Positions 1 to 6,562 of a stretch of 13,503 nt of DNA are shown here, in pieces. The stretch is from NCBI GenBank assembly GCA_023450775.1, contig JAEXGP010000210.1, positions 1-13,503 on the forward strand, given 5' to 3'. The translations under genes and the position numbers were made by a program. Source of the stretch: Actinomycetes bacterium (lineage in GTDB: Bacteria > Actinomycetota > Acidimicrobiia > Acidimicrobiales > Microtrichaceae). The stretch's first letter is position 1. Every line of letters begins with the position of its first letter. A model generated the notes under the pieces. It was not told where the DNA came from, did no database searches, and saw only the letters and a list, made by a program, of their open reading frames with translations.

Positions 1-416
1 GGGCCGGCCAGCGCGACCGACCCGCCGAGCGCGAGCAGCGTCGTCGGCACCTCGGCCACCGGGTCGGCGAGCGCCACCGTGCCACCGACGGTCGTGCGGT
101 TGCGCGTCTGCGGGTGGCCCACCGACCGCAGCGCACGGCGCAGCGCGCCGGTGTCGTCGAGGACGTCGGACGACAGCAGGGCGGCGGCCGTGGCGGTCGC
201 TCCCACGACGATCGAGTCGCCGTCGAGCGTGATCGCGTCCAGGCCGGACACGTGACGCAGGTCGACGAGCAGCGTGGGCGCGACCTGCCGGAGGTTCAGC
301 GCCATGACCAGGCTCTGACCGCCGGCCACCACGACCGCGCCCGGGTCGGAGCTCAGCGCGGCCACCACGCCCTCGACCGTGCCGGGGTCCGCGTAGTCGA
401 ACGGCGGCGGCTTCAC
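1..416 (-). CDS. Molybdenum hydroxylase FAD-binding (medium) subunit, partial (N-terminal half)
   Basis: This is the FAD subunit of a xanthine dehydrogenase / CO dehydrogenase-type enzyme, which passes electrons from the [2Fe-2S] subunit to the final acceptor. About 138 residues are visible from a GTG start at 416; the frame runs off the left edge, and the family is usually 270-300 residues long. The N-terminus reads VKPPPFDYADP, typical of the family. The FAD-binding signature AGGQSL lies at residues 31-36 with Arg43 following, and the second signature TVGGTVALADPVAEVP is at about 109-124. GTG416 is chosen because homology begins immediately there, although no strong ribosome-binding site precedes it. 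The gene is divergent from the plus-strand amidohydrolase at 677. The [2Fe-2S] and Mo subunits in this window lie more than 10 kb away, so this gene may belong to a second enzyme or supply the missing subunit. Family assignment is confident; substrate is unknown. Confidence 0.88.
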   Translation of the reverse strand, partial: MKPPPFDYADPGTVEGVVAALSSDPGAVVVAGGQSLVMALNLRQVAPTLLVDLRHVSGLDAITLDGDSIVVGATATAAALLSSDVLDDTGALRRALRSVGHPQTRNRTTVGGTVALADPVAEVPTTLLALGGSVALAG

Positions 417-448
417 CGCTGGCGCCCGATCACGGCCGTCCGTCGGGC

Positions 449-493
449 GTGTTCCGGCCCGTGGTGTTCCGGCCCGTGGTGTTCCGACACGTC
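449..493. repeat. 15-bp tandem repeat, three units
   Basis: Units at 449-463 and 464-478 are identical (gtgttccggcccgtg). The third, 479-493, differs at three positions. It lies just upstream of the FAD-subunit gene in the divergent intergenic region. It could be a regulator-binding array or simply a minisatellite; nothing in the sequence decides between these. Confidence 0.85.
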
Positions 494-506
494 GTCATCC
501 GGCCGG

Positions 507-596
507 TCATGGGGGCGCACCGTGTGATGAGGGCGCGCCGTGTGATGAGGGCGGACGGTGTCGTGGGGGCGGACGGAGTCATGGGGGCGCACGGTA
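507..596. repeat. 18-bp tandem repeat, five units
   Basis: Five contiguous 18-base units start at 507, 525, 543, 561 and 579. Unit 1 is tcatgggggcgcaccgtg. The others follow the pattern t(c/g)(a/g)tg(a/g)gggcg(g/c)(a/g)c(c/g)g(t/a)(g/a), with most changes at a few columns. The array sits between divergent genes and is unrelated in sequence to the 15-bp array just to its left. Because 18 is a multiple of three, one plus-strand frame reads as a hexapeptide repeat (509-625), but no homology or ribosome-binding site supports translation. Confidence 0.9.
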
Positions 597-616
597 CGAC
601 CGCTTCAACAAACTGT

Positions 617-660
617 CAGCGGTGATCACCGTCCTTTCACGGACACGAAACACAACGTTG
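617..660. promoter_or_regulatory. Candidate operator region of the divergent promoters
   Basis: A perfect 12-bp palindrome, cggtgatcaccg, lies at 620-631, and an 8-bp palindrome, caacgttg, lies at 653-660 just ahead of the ATG at 677. A weak inverted pair tttc...gaaa lies between them (635-650). This is the least GC-rich part of the intergenic gap and the expected place for divergent promoters and regulator sites. No convincing -35/-10 pair was found on either strand. Confidence 0.35.
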
Positions 661-676
661 ACCGGCTGCCCGAACG

Positions 677-2119
677 ATGGCCGCCGTGGCCGATCCCGCC
701 CCTCCCCGCCGTGCGCGCCCGACCCAGGAACGGCCGCTCGTCCTCCGCCGGATCGCCCATCTCGCCACGTTCGACGGCCCCGACGGAGCCGGCCGCGAGC
801 TGACCGGCGTGGACGTGCTGTGCGAGGGCGGCGTCGTCACTGCCATCGGCGCCGACCTGGACACGCCGGCCGGCGCCGAGGTCGTGGACTGCTCCGACCT
901 GCTCGTCCTGCCGGGACTCGTCAACCCGCACCAGCACCTGTACCAGGTGGCGCTCCGGGCGATCCCCGAGCTGGAACGGTCGCTGATCGGTCCCTGGCTC
1001 GGCGGGCTCGGTGCCCGGTGCCTCGACTGGTGGCGCAGCGGGGCGCTGACCGCCGAGATGATCGGGGCCGTGGCCGCTGCGGGTCTGGCCGAGTCGGTGC
1101 TCGGCGGTGTCACCACCGTGGCCGACCAGCACTACCTGCACCCGGCCGGTCCCACGCAGCCGTTCATCGAGGCGACGATCGACGCCGCGCTGGACCTCGG
1201 GGTCCGGCTCCACGCCACCCGGGGGACGTTGACGCTCGGGCGCGACCAGGGCGGAGGCGCTGACCCCGCGCTCGTGCAGGACGTCGACGAGGTGCTGCGT
1301 CACGCCGAGGATCTCATCCGGGCCCACCACGACCCGACCGACGGCGCGTTCGTGCGGGTCGACCTGGCGCCGTGCGGGGTCCACGCCGACCTGTTCGACA
1401 CGTTCCGGGGGTTCGCCGAGCTGGCCGAGCGGCACGACCGCGTCCGGCTGCACACCCACCTCTACGAGGTGGTCGACACCGGCTTCTGCGTGGAGCGGTA
1501 CGGCATGACGCCGTGGGAGGTCCTCATCGAGGTCGGCTGGGCCCAGCCCCGCACGTGGCTCGCCCACGTGGTCGACCCGCCGCTCCGGGAGCTGCCCCAC
1601 ATGGCCGCCGCCGGCGTGTCGGTCGCGCACCTGGTCGCCCCCGACCTGCGGATGGGGTGGGGGAGGGCGCCGGTCCGGGAGATGCTCGACGCCGGCGTGA
1701 CCGTCGGCTTCGGCACGACGGGTTCGGCGTCGAACGACGGCGCCAACCTGCTCGGCGACCTGCGGGTGGCGGCGCTGGCCCACCGAGTGGGCGATGATCC
1801 CGACCGCTGGCTCAGCGCCCGGGAGCTGCTGTCGATGGCCACCCGTGGCTCGGCCGCGTGCCTGGGTCGAGAGGGTGAGCTGGGCGTGGTCGCAGTGGGT
1901 GCGGCGGCGGACCTGGCCACCTGGGACCTGTCGACGGTCGACCGGGTGGGCGTCGGCGATCCGCTGCTGGGTCTGGTGCTGTGCGGCCTGTCCGACCGGG
2001 CCCACACGGTCGTGGTCGGTGGTCGCAGCGTCGTGCGCGACGGGCGGCTGTCCGGCGCCGACGAGGCGGCGATCGCAGCCCGGGCCCGGTCGCTCATCCC
2101 CGCCGCCTCCGTTCTGTGA
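677..2119 (+). CDS. Amidohydrolase, 8-oxoguanine deaminase / hydroxyatrazine hydrolase-like, with altered active site
   Basis: The product (480 aa) belongs to the TRZ/ATZ-type metal-dependent amidohydrolases, which deaminate purines, pyrimidines or triazines. Family features are clear: the metal motif NPHQHLYQ (His85, His87), ADQHYLHP near 149-156, HATRGTLTL near 179-187, HTHLYE (His261 and Glu264), WLAH297, and GSASND (349-354). The pattern matches 8-oxoguanine deaminases. However, the position that normally carries the metal-binding Asp (family pattern VDGSASND) is Thr348 here (GTTGSASND). The usual HCPSSN-like stretch is also replaced by HLVAPD at 318-323. The enzyme may have lost activity or changed its chemistry. 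ATG677 is taken as the start, although homology begins only near residue 21, no ribosome-binding site is evident, and GTG686 is an alternative. The TGA stop lies inside a repeat-like motif shared with the downstream hairpins. Confidence 0.85.
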   Translation: MAAVADPAPPRRARPTQERPLVLRRIAHLATFDGPDGAGRELTGVDVLCEGGVVTAIGADLDTPAGAEVVDCSDLLVLPGLVNPHQHLYQVALRAIPELERSLIGPWLGGLGARCLDWWRSGALTAEMIGAVAAAGLAESVLGGVTTVADQHYLHPAGPTQPFIEATIDAALDLGVRLHATRGTLTLGRDQGGGADPALVQDVDEVLRHAEDLIRAHHDPTDGAFVRVDLAPCGVHADLFDTFRGFAELAERHDRVRLHTHLYEVVDTGFCVERYGMTPWEVLIEVGWAQPRTWLAHVVDPPLRELPHMAAAGVSVAHLVAPDLRMGWGRAPVREMLDAGVTVGFGTTGSASNDGANLLGDLRVAALAHRVGDDPDRWLSARELLSMATRGSAACLGREGELGVVAVGAAADLATWDLSTVDRVGVGDPLLGLVLCGLSDRAHTVVVGGRSVVRDGRLSGADEAAIAARARSLIPAASVL

Positions 2120-2128
2120 TGCCCCGGG
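2116..2128. repeat. Half-copy of the GTGATGC...CCGGG hairpin repeat
   Basis: The 13 bases gtgatgccccggg have the same ends as the left arms of the hairpins at 2133 and 2603, but with no matching right arm. They overlap the stop codon of the amidohydrolase gene. The preceding bases gttctgtgatgc (2111-2122) recur inverted at 2637-2648, which supports common descent. Confidence 0.5.
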
Positions 2129-2132
2129 CTCT

Positions 2133-2172
2133 GTGATGCTCCAGACCGGGAAATCCCGGTCTGGAGCATCAC
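2133..2172. terminator. Perfect 18-bp hairpin between convergent genes
   Basis: The arm gtgatgctccagaccggg (2133-2150) pairs perfectly with 2155-2172 around a four-base loop, aaat. It lies between the plus-strand amidohydrolase (ending 2119) and the minus-strand phosphorylase remnant (ending 2205), so it can act as a bidirectional transcription terminator. There is no U-tract on either side. It shares its outer bases GTGATGCT and inner CCGGG with the hairpin at 2603-2642, which suggests a dispersed repeat family as well as a terminator role. Confidence 0.8.
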
Positions 2173-2204
2173 GAAGCAGGTGCCGTCGGGGTCACCTCGG
2201 GCCG

Positions 2205-2642
2205 TCAGGCGTCGAGGAGGAGACGGACCGCGGCGATGAGCTCGGCCGCCAGCGCGTCCCGGTGGTGCCGGGTGCTGAGCACGTAGTCCATGGCCGCGTC
2301 GCCGGTGCTCGACGTGCCGACGCCGGCGGCGAGGTTGTCGACCTGGCACACCGCCGCGTACCGGAGGCCGGCCTCGGCGGCCAGCACGCACTCCGACGCG
2401 AGCGTCATCCCGACGACGTCGGCGCAGCCGGCCAGCCACCGCACCTCGGCCGGCGTCTCGAAGCGGGGTCCCCGGGTCTGGGCGTAGGTCCCGCCGTCGA
2501 CGACCGGCCGGGACGGGCTGCCGCCGGTGCCGGCCGATCCCTGCGCCGCGACCGTCCACGCCGCGAGCACGCTCGTCCGCCATCCGGTGTCGAAGGGCTT
2601 TCGTGATGCTTTTCCGGGGGATTTCACCCGGAAAAGCATCAC
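2205..2642 (-). pseudogene. 5'-truncated purine nucleoside / methylthioadenosine phosphorylase remnant
   Basis: The frame encodes 145 residues. From about residue 16 (PFDTGWR) it matches the C-terminal half of the MTAP/PNP phosphorylase family: GGTYAQTRGPRFETPAEVR, then DVVGMTLASECVLAAEAGL, then YAAVCQVDN. These enzymes split nucleosides with phosphate to a free base and a sugar phosphate and are normally about 260 residues long. The N-terminal half, with the phosphate-binding loop (GGSG-like) and the RHG motif, is absent. Only 31 bases lie between this frame and the next gene upstream, so it is not hidden in another frame. The first 13 codons, including the GTG start at 2642, are hairpin sequence rather than homologous protein. 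The break therefore coincides with the hairpin edge at 2603. The gene is probably inactive. An expressed fragment with another use cannot be excluded. Confidence 0.8.
2603..2642. repeat. Perfect 16-bp hairpin at the phosphorylase breakpoint
   Basis: The arm gtgatgcttttccggg (2603-2618) pairs perfectly with 2627-2642 across an eight-base loop, ggatttca. It follows the permease stop codon at 2674 on the minus strand, so it may terminate the ABC-importer transcript, with four T residues in the stem but no tail. Its arm ends match those of the hairpin at 2133-2172, and the intact phosphorylase homology starts right at its edge. Confidence 0.8.
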
Positions 2643-2673
2643 AGAACGGGCCGGAGTCGGGGCAGGGCCCGGC

Positions 2674-3546
2674 TCAGGCCTTGCGGGCGGCCAGGGCGTC
2701 GGGGGCGTACTTGGCGAGCACCACGCCCTCGAGGGCCGAGATGATGTTGTAGAGGATCACCGAGAACATGGTGATCAGCGCACCGGCGGCCCAGAGCGTG
2801 TCGTAGTTGAACCCGGTCTGGGACTTCAGCATGAGGTAGCCGAGGCCCTCGGCGGTCGCCAGCCACTCGGCGAGCAGGGCGCCGATGATCGCCAGTGGTG
2901 CGGCGATGCGGAGCGAGGCGAACAGCGCCGGGAGGGCGCACGGCAGCTGCACCTTGAACAGCGTCGTCCACTTGGAGGCCCCGTACGCCTTCATCAGGTC
3001 CATCGACGCCTTGGGTGCGCCCCGCAGCGCCAGGTTCACGTTCACGAGCGCCGGGAAGAAGGTCACGATCCCGGCGAGCACGGTCGTGGTGGCCAGGCCG
3101 CGGCCGAGGATCAGCGCCACCACCGGCGTGAGGGCCACGAGGGGCACCGACTGCAGGACCATGGCCACCGGCATCACGGTCTGCTCGATGGTCTTGATCA
3201 TGTTGAAGCTGATCGCGGCCACCAGCGCCACGATCAGGCCGGCGGCCAGCCCGAAGAACGCGTCGCGCAGGGTGATGAACGATGCGTCCATGAGCGCACG
3301 CCGTGTCTCGGCGGCGCCCTCACCGGTGAAGATCGCCCGGAAGATGTCGCCGGGGGTGCGGCCGACGAACGAGTCGACCTTGGTGATCCAGAGGAACGCC
3401 TGCCAGATGAAGGCGATGACGAGCACCGAGATCACCGCGCCGACGACGGCCTTGAGCAGGCGCACGACGGCGCTGCGCATCTGGCCACCGGTCTCCTCGA
3501 TGGCGGCGACCTGCGTGGGGGAGCCGGACAGCTCGAGTGTGGTCAT
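2674..3546 (-). CDS. ABC importer permease, NitT/TauT-type (second permease)
   Basis: This 290-residue inner-membrane protein is a binding-protein-dependent transport permease. Hydrophobic segments are visible around residues 33-55, 94-115, 125-147, 155-172, 213-229 and 250-270. The loop that docks the ATPase (the EAA region) runs from MDLMKAYGASKWTTLFKV through LAEWLATAEGLGYLM, about residues 182-239. ATG3546 is chosen because GAGGAG lies just upstream and the start overlaps the preceding permease's stop by one base (TGATG), implying translational coupling. The frame could extend to 3648, but that part is arginine/histidine-rich shadow sequence. It is the last gene of the importer operon, followed by the hairpin at 2603-2642. 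It is clearly different from its neighbour permease, so the channel is probably a heterodimer. Confidence 0.92.
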   Translation of the reverse strand: MTTLELSGSPTQVAAIEETGGQMRSAVVRLLKAVVGAVISVLVIAFIWQAFLWITKVDSFVGRTPGDIFRAIFTGEGAAETRRALMDASFITLRDAFFGLAAGLIVALVAAISFNMIKTIEQTVMPVAMVLQSVPLVALTPVVALILGRGLATTTVLAGIVTFFPALVNVNLALRGAPKASMDLMKAYGASKWTTLFKVQLPCALPALFASLRIAAPLAIIGALLAEWLATAEGLGYLMLKSQTGFNYDTLWAAGALITMFSVILYNIISALEGVVLAKYAPDALAARKA

Positions 3547-4379
3547 CAGGAGCTCCTCGGGGCCCAGGGGGTCAGCAGTCGGCCGATGACCGCCGTGATG
3601 CCGTAGGCGACGCCGGCGATGGCGGTGGACACGAGTGCGATGCCCCACGTGCGGTCGATGTTGAGCGCCTGCTGCGAGGCGATCATGGTGACGCCCAGGC
3701 CGGACTCGCCGCCGAGGTACTCACCGATGATGGCGCCGAGCAGGGCGGCCGGAGCGGCGATGCGCAGGCCGGCGAACAGGCTGGGCAGCGCGGACTTGAA
3801 CCGGACCTTGCGCATCTGGGACCAGCCGCCACCGCCGTAGGCCTTGACCAGGTCCATGGAGGTGGGGTCCGCGCTGCGCAGGCCGACGAGTGCGCCGATC
3901 AGCGTGGTGAAGAAGCAGGTCATCGCCGACAGGATGATCTTGGGCGTCGACCCGTCGTAGAGGATCTGCAGGATCGGGCCGATCGCGATGATCGGCAGGC
4001 AGTAGGCCGCGATCGCCACCTTCATGGCGAAGCGCTCCACGAGCGGGATGGCCACGAACATGATCGCCAGGGCGATGGCGATCGAGTTGCCCCAGATCCA
4101 GCCCCAGATCGCCTCCTTCACGGTGGTGGCGATGTTCGGACCGTAGAACGCCCAGCCGTCCTCGAAGATCTGCGAGACGATCGCCGTGGGCGGCGGGATG
4201 GCCCGGGACTCGGCGAAGATCGTCATGCCGATGACCTGCCACACGATCAGGAAGCCGGCGAAGCCCCCGACGGTCGCGATCGTGGACGACTTCACGTGCA
4301 GGCGCTCTGCCAGGCTCCGGCGTGGCCCCGTGTCCGTGTCGGTGGAGCCGGAGTCGGTCGGCGCAGCGATGGCGGTCAC
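3546..4379 (-). CDS. ABC importer permease, NitT/TauT-type (first permease)
   Basis: A 277-residue membrane permease of the nitrate/sulfonate/THI5-type importer family. A cytoplasmic N-terminus rich in Thr and Asp (1-20) precedes about six membrane segments (around 34-54, 92-113, 120-141, 147-167, 205-221 and 245-268). The ATPase-docking loop includes SMDLVKAYGGGGWSQMRKV (174-192) and GEYLGGESGLGV (219-230). GTG4379 is the preferred start because it overlaps the ATPase stop by four bases (GTGA) and removes a long Arg/Pro-rich out-of-family extension. It is co-transcribed with the ATPase upstream and the second permease downstream. The ligand is not inferable from the permease. Confidence 0.92.
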   Translation of the reverse strand: MTAIAAPTDSGSTDTDTGPRRSLAERLHVKSSTIATVGGFAGFLIVWQVIGMTIFAESRAIPPPTAIVSQIFEDGWAFYGPNIATTVKEAIWGWIWGNSIAIALAIMFVAIPLVERFAMKVAIAAYCLPIIAIGPILQILYDGSTPKIILSAMTCFFTTLIGALVGLRSADPTSMDLVKAYGGGGWSQMRKVRFKSALPSLFAGLRIAAPAALLGAIIGEYLGGESGLGVTMIASQQALNIDRTWGIALVSTAIAGVAYGITAVIGRLLTPWAPRSS

Positions 4380-5230
4380 GTGTCGTCCCCGGACGGGGCG
4401 ACCCCGCCGGAGAAGAGCAGGTCCGAGAAGTGGTCGCAGAGCTGGTGGAAGTGCTCGGTGCGCATCATGTCGGGGTGCCGGGGTCGGGGCAGGTCGATCT
4501 CGACCTTGGCGGCGACCCGGCCGGGACGGGCGCTCATCACCACCACGACGTCGGACAGGAACACGGCCTCGGAGATCGAGTGGGTCACCAGCAGCGTGGT
4601 GCACTGGCGCTCGGTCCAGATCCGCTGCAGCTCCAGGTTGAGGCGCTGGCGGGTCATCTCGTCGAGCGCACCGAACGGCTCGTCGAGGAGCAGGATCTTG
4701 GGTTCGACGACGAGCGAGCGGGCGATGGCGACCCGCTGGCGCATGCCGCCGGACAGCTGCGCCGGTCGGTGGTCCTCGAAGCCCTCGAGGCCGACCAGCT
4801 TGATGAGCTCGGGGATCACGTCGTCGTCCACCTTGAGCCCGCTGACCTCGAGCGGCAGGCGGATGTTCTGGGTCACCGTGCGCCAGGGGAGGAGCGCGGC
4901 GTCCTGGAACGCGATGCCCAGGTCGTGGTTGCGGCGGGCGACCTCGGGCCGTTCGTGGTGGACCCGGGCGCTGCCGTCGGTCGGCTCGTCGAGGTCCGCC
5001 AGGATCCGCAGGATGGTGGACTTCCCGCAGCCCGACGGGCCGAGGAGGGAGACGAACGCTCCCTCCTCGACCGCGAAGCTGACACGGTCCAACGCCGTGA
5101 CCGCCGACTTGCCGGTCCCGAACACCTTGGTGAGGTTGTGGATGGCGATGCCGCTGTCCGCGGTCTTGGCGATCTGGTGCTCGGGGGCGCCGTCGGTGTC
5201 GGCGGCCCCCGGCTCCGTGGCGACGGTCAT
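4376..5230 (-). CDS. ABC importer ATPase, NitT/TauT-type
   Basis: This 284-residue cytoplasmic ATPase energises the importer. All motifs are present: Walker A GPSGCGKST (64-72), the Q-loop AFQDAALLPW with Gln109, the ABC signature LSGGMRQR (159-166), Walker B ILLLDEP (179-185), the D-loop GALD, and the switch His217 in LLVTHS. The ALLPWRTV sequence after the Q-loop is typical of nitrate/taurine/thiamine-precursor importers. ATG5230 is chosen because AAGGAGA lies six bases upstream; an ATG six codons earlier lacks this spacing. The first 25 residues form a variable acidic leader. The gene lies 55 bases after the binding protein and overlaps the first permease by four bases. Confidence 0.95.
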   Translation of the reverse strand: MTVATEPGAADTDGAPEHQIAKTADSGIAIHNLTKVFGTGKSAVTALDRVSFAVEEGAFVSLLGPSGCGKSTILRILADLDEPTDGSARVHHERPEVARRNHDLGIAFQDAALLPWRTVTQNIRLPLEVSGLKVDDDVIPELIKLVGLEGFEDHRPAQLSGGMRQRVAIARSLVVEPKILLLDEPFGALDEMTRQRLNLELQRIWTERQCTTLLVTHSISEAVFLSDVVVVMSARPGRVAAKVEIDLPRPRHPDMMRTEHFHQLCDHFSDLLFSGGVAPSGDDT

Positions 5231-5285
5231 GTCGTCTCCTTCTTGCACGTCGGGTTGCGGGTCGTCCTCGGGCCGGTGGTCGGGC

Positions 5286-6371
5286 TCAGCCCGGCGTCAC
5301 CGCGTCCTTGAGCTCCGGGTTCTCCTCGTAGAGCTCGTTCACGATCGAGAGGTCGAAGAGCTTGTCCTTCTCGATCTTGATGTCGCCGAGCGCCAGCGTG
5401 GCCAGCGTCTCCTCGACCAGCTCGTCGGTGATCGTGAAGAGGCCGTTGGTCTTGGCGTCCTCGGTGTAGATGAGCTCGTTCTCGGCCTTGGACTCGAGCG
5501 TCTGCTCCTCCTCGGTGAGGCCGAGGTCCTTGCCGTAGATCTCCACCGTGTACTTGGCGCCGAGCGACGGGTCCTTGATGTTGTCCTTCCACCCCTTGTT
5601 GGCGGCGGTGAGGATGGCCTTGATCTTGTCCCGGTCCTTCTCAAGGGCGTCCTTCCGGACGATGTAGGTCTCGGACACCATCGGGTACTTGTTGTCGTTG
5701 AGCAGGATGTTGACCGTGTCGATGCCCTGGACCTTCAGCAGGTTCGGCTCGTTGGTGACGAACGAGAACCAGCCGTCGACCTCCTTGTTGACCAGCGGCT
5801 GCGGGTCGAACTGGACGACGACCTTCTCGATCTCGGACTGGTCGATCTCGAGCGCCTTCAGCCAGGCGTTCCACACCGGGTCGTTCACGGCCTGGACGCC
5901 GATCTTCTTGCCGATCATGTCCTCGGGCTTGCTGATCGGGTTGTCGGCGAGCGACATCACGCAGAAGGGGTTCTTCTGGTACTCGGCGCCGATGACGATG
6001 TTGGGGGCGCCCTCGAGGATCGCGGAGGCGGCGATGTCGGGGGTCGAGATGCCGATGAAGGCCTTGCCCGCCGCCACGACCGCGTCCTGGGACACGTTCG
6101 GGCCGCCGGAGATCAGGTTGACCTTCGAGAAGCCGGCGTCCTTGTAGTAGCCCTTCTGGTCGGCGATGTAGTGGCCCGCGAACTCGGCGTTCTTGATCCA
6201 CGACAGCTGGAAGTCGAGCGTGCCGTAGTCGGCGGAGCCACCCGAGCTCCCGGAGCCCGAGGACTCCTTGTCGTCATCGCCGCACGCTGCGAGCAGGCCG
6301 CTGCTGAGCAGCGTGAACCCGGCTGCGCCAGCGGCGCCTCGCTTGAGGAACGCTCTGCGGTCGAGTGCCAT
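5286..6371 (-). CDS. ABC importer substrate-binding lipoprotein, THI5/NMT1-like
   Basis: The product (361 aa) is the extracellular binding component. It starts with a twin-arginine-type signal (RRAFLK at residues 5-10), a hydrophobic stretch and a lipobox LLAAC with Cys30, so it is probably exported folded and lipid-anchored. A Ser/Gly linker follows to about residue 47. The mature domain opens with FQLSWIKNAEFAGHYIADQKGYY, the hallmark of the NMT1/THI5 family, whose members bind hydroxymethylpyrimidine, riboflavin and other small heterocycles. No thiamine or riboflavin genes are nearby, while purine-type enzymes are, so a purine-like ligand is inferred. ATG6371 is preferred because the signal peptide begins there; AAAGG is ten bases upstream, and GTG codons at 6374-6380 are alternatives. 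It is the first gene of the importer operon, transcribed from the dyad-bearing leader on its right. Confidence 0.92.
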   Translation of the reverse strand: MALDRRAFLKRGAAGAAGFTLLSSGLLAACGDDDKESSGSGSSGGSADYGTLDFQLSWIKNAEFAGHYIADQKGYYKDAGFSKVNLISGGPNVSQDAVVAAGKAFIGISTPDIAASAILEGAPNIVIGAEYQKNPFCVMSLADNPISKPEDMIGKKIGVQAVNDPVWNAWLKALEIDQSEIEKVVVQFDPQPLVNKEVDGWFSFVTNEPNLLKVQGIDTVNILLNDNKYPMVSETYIVRKDALEKDRDKIKAILTAANKGWKDNIKDPSLGAKYTVEIYGKDLGLTEEEQTLESKAENELIYTEDAKTNGLFTITDELVEETLATLALGDIKIEKDKLFDLSIVNELYEENPELKDAVTPG

Positions 6372-6407
6372 CACCACCACGCCTTTCACTGGGGAACGGT
6401 GTCGAGA

Positions 6408-6447
6408 CGAGCCCACCGTGGGCTCGAAACATCAACATTTCGTTGAT
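6408..6447 (-). promoter_or_regulatory. Two dyads in the leader of the importer operon
   Basis: A 19-bp dyad with nine-base arms (cgagcccac / gtgggctcg, 6408-6426) and a 17-bp dyad with six-base arms (atcaac / gttgat, 6431-6447) lie 37-76 bases upstream of the binding-protein start. A TANNNT-type -10 candidate, TAGGGT, lies at 6462-6457 on the minus strand, but no good -35 was found. The dyads look like regulator operators near the start of transcription; the first could also form a leader hairpin. No regulator gene is in the window. Confidence 0.45.
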
Positions 6448-6562
6448 CTCGGCGTCACCCTAAGCACGAGCGATTTCGGCTCTGTTGGTCGGGGGTGAAC
6501 GGAGTGTTTCGGTGGGCGGGACCGGCGGTGACTCCTGCCGCAGCGGGACGGATCGCCCGGCG

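Noticed and set aside
507..596. CRISPR-like array.
   Set aside because: Units are contiguous with no unique spacers, and no cas genes are present.
509..625. A 38-residue plus-strand frame across the 18-bp array, reading as a hexapeptide repeat (MGAHRV-like units).
   Set aside because: There is no ribosome-binding site, homology or conserved downstream domain. The frame follows automatically from a repeat period divisible by three.
658..663. TTGACC as a -35 box for the plus-strand amidohydrolase.
   Set aside because: It is only 14 bases before the ATG, so no -10 element can fit before the coding region.
2133..2642. Insertion sequence or transposon flanked by inverted repeats.
   Set aside because: The hairpins are self-palindromic rather than terminal inverted repeats of one element. 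The segment between them encodes a phosphorylase fragment, not a transposase.
3537..6446. Very long plus-strand open frame opposite the ABC importer genes.
   Set aside because: It is antisense to four genes with complete family motifs. Its Arg/Asp/Gly/His-rich composition is typical of GC-rich shadow frames.
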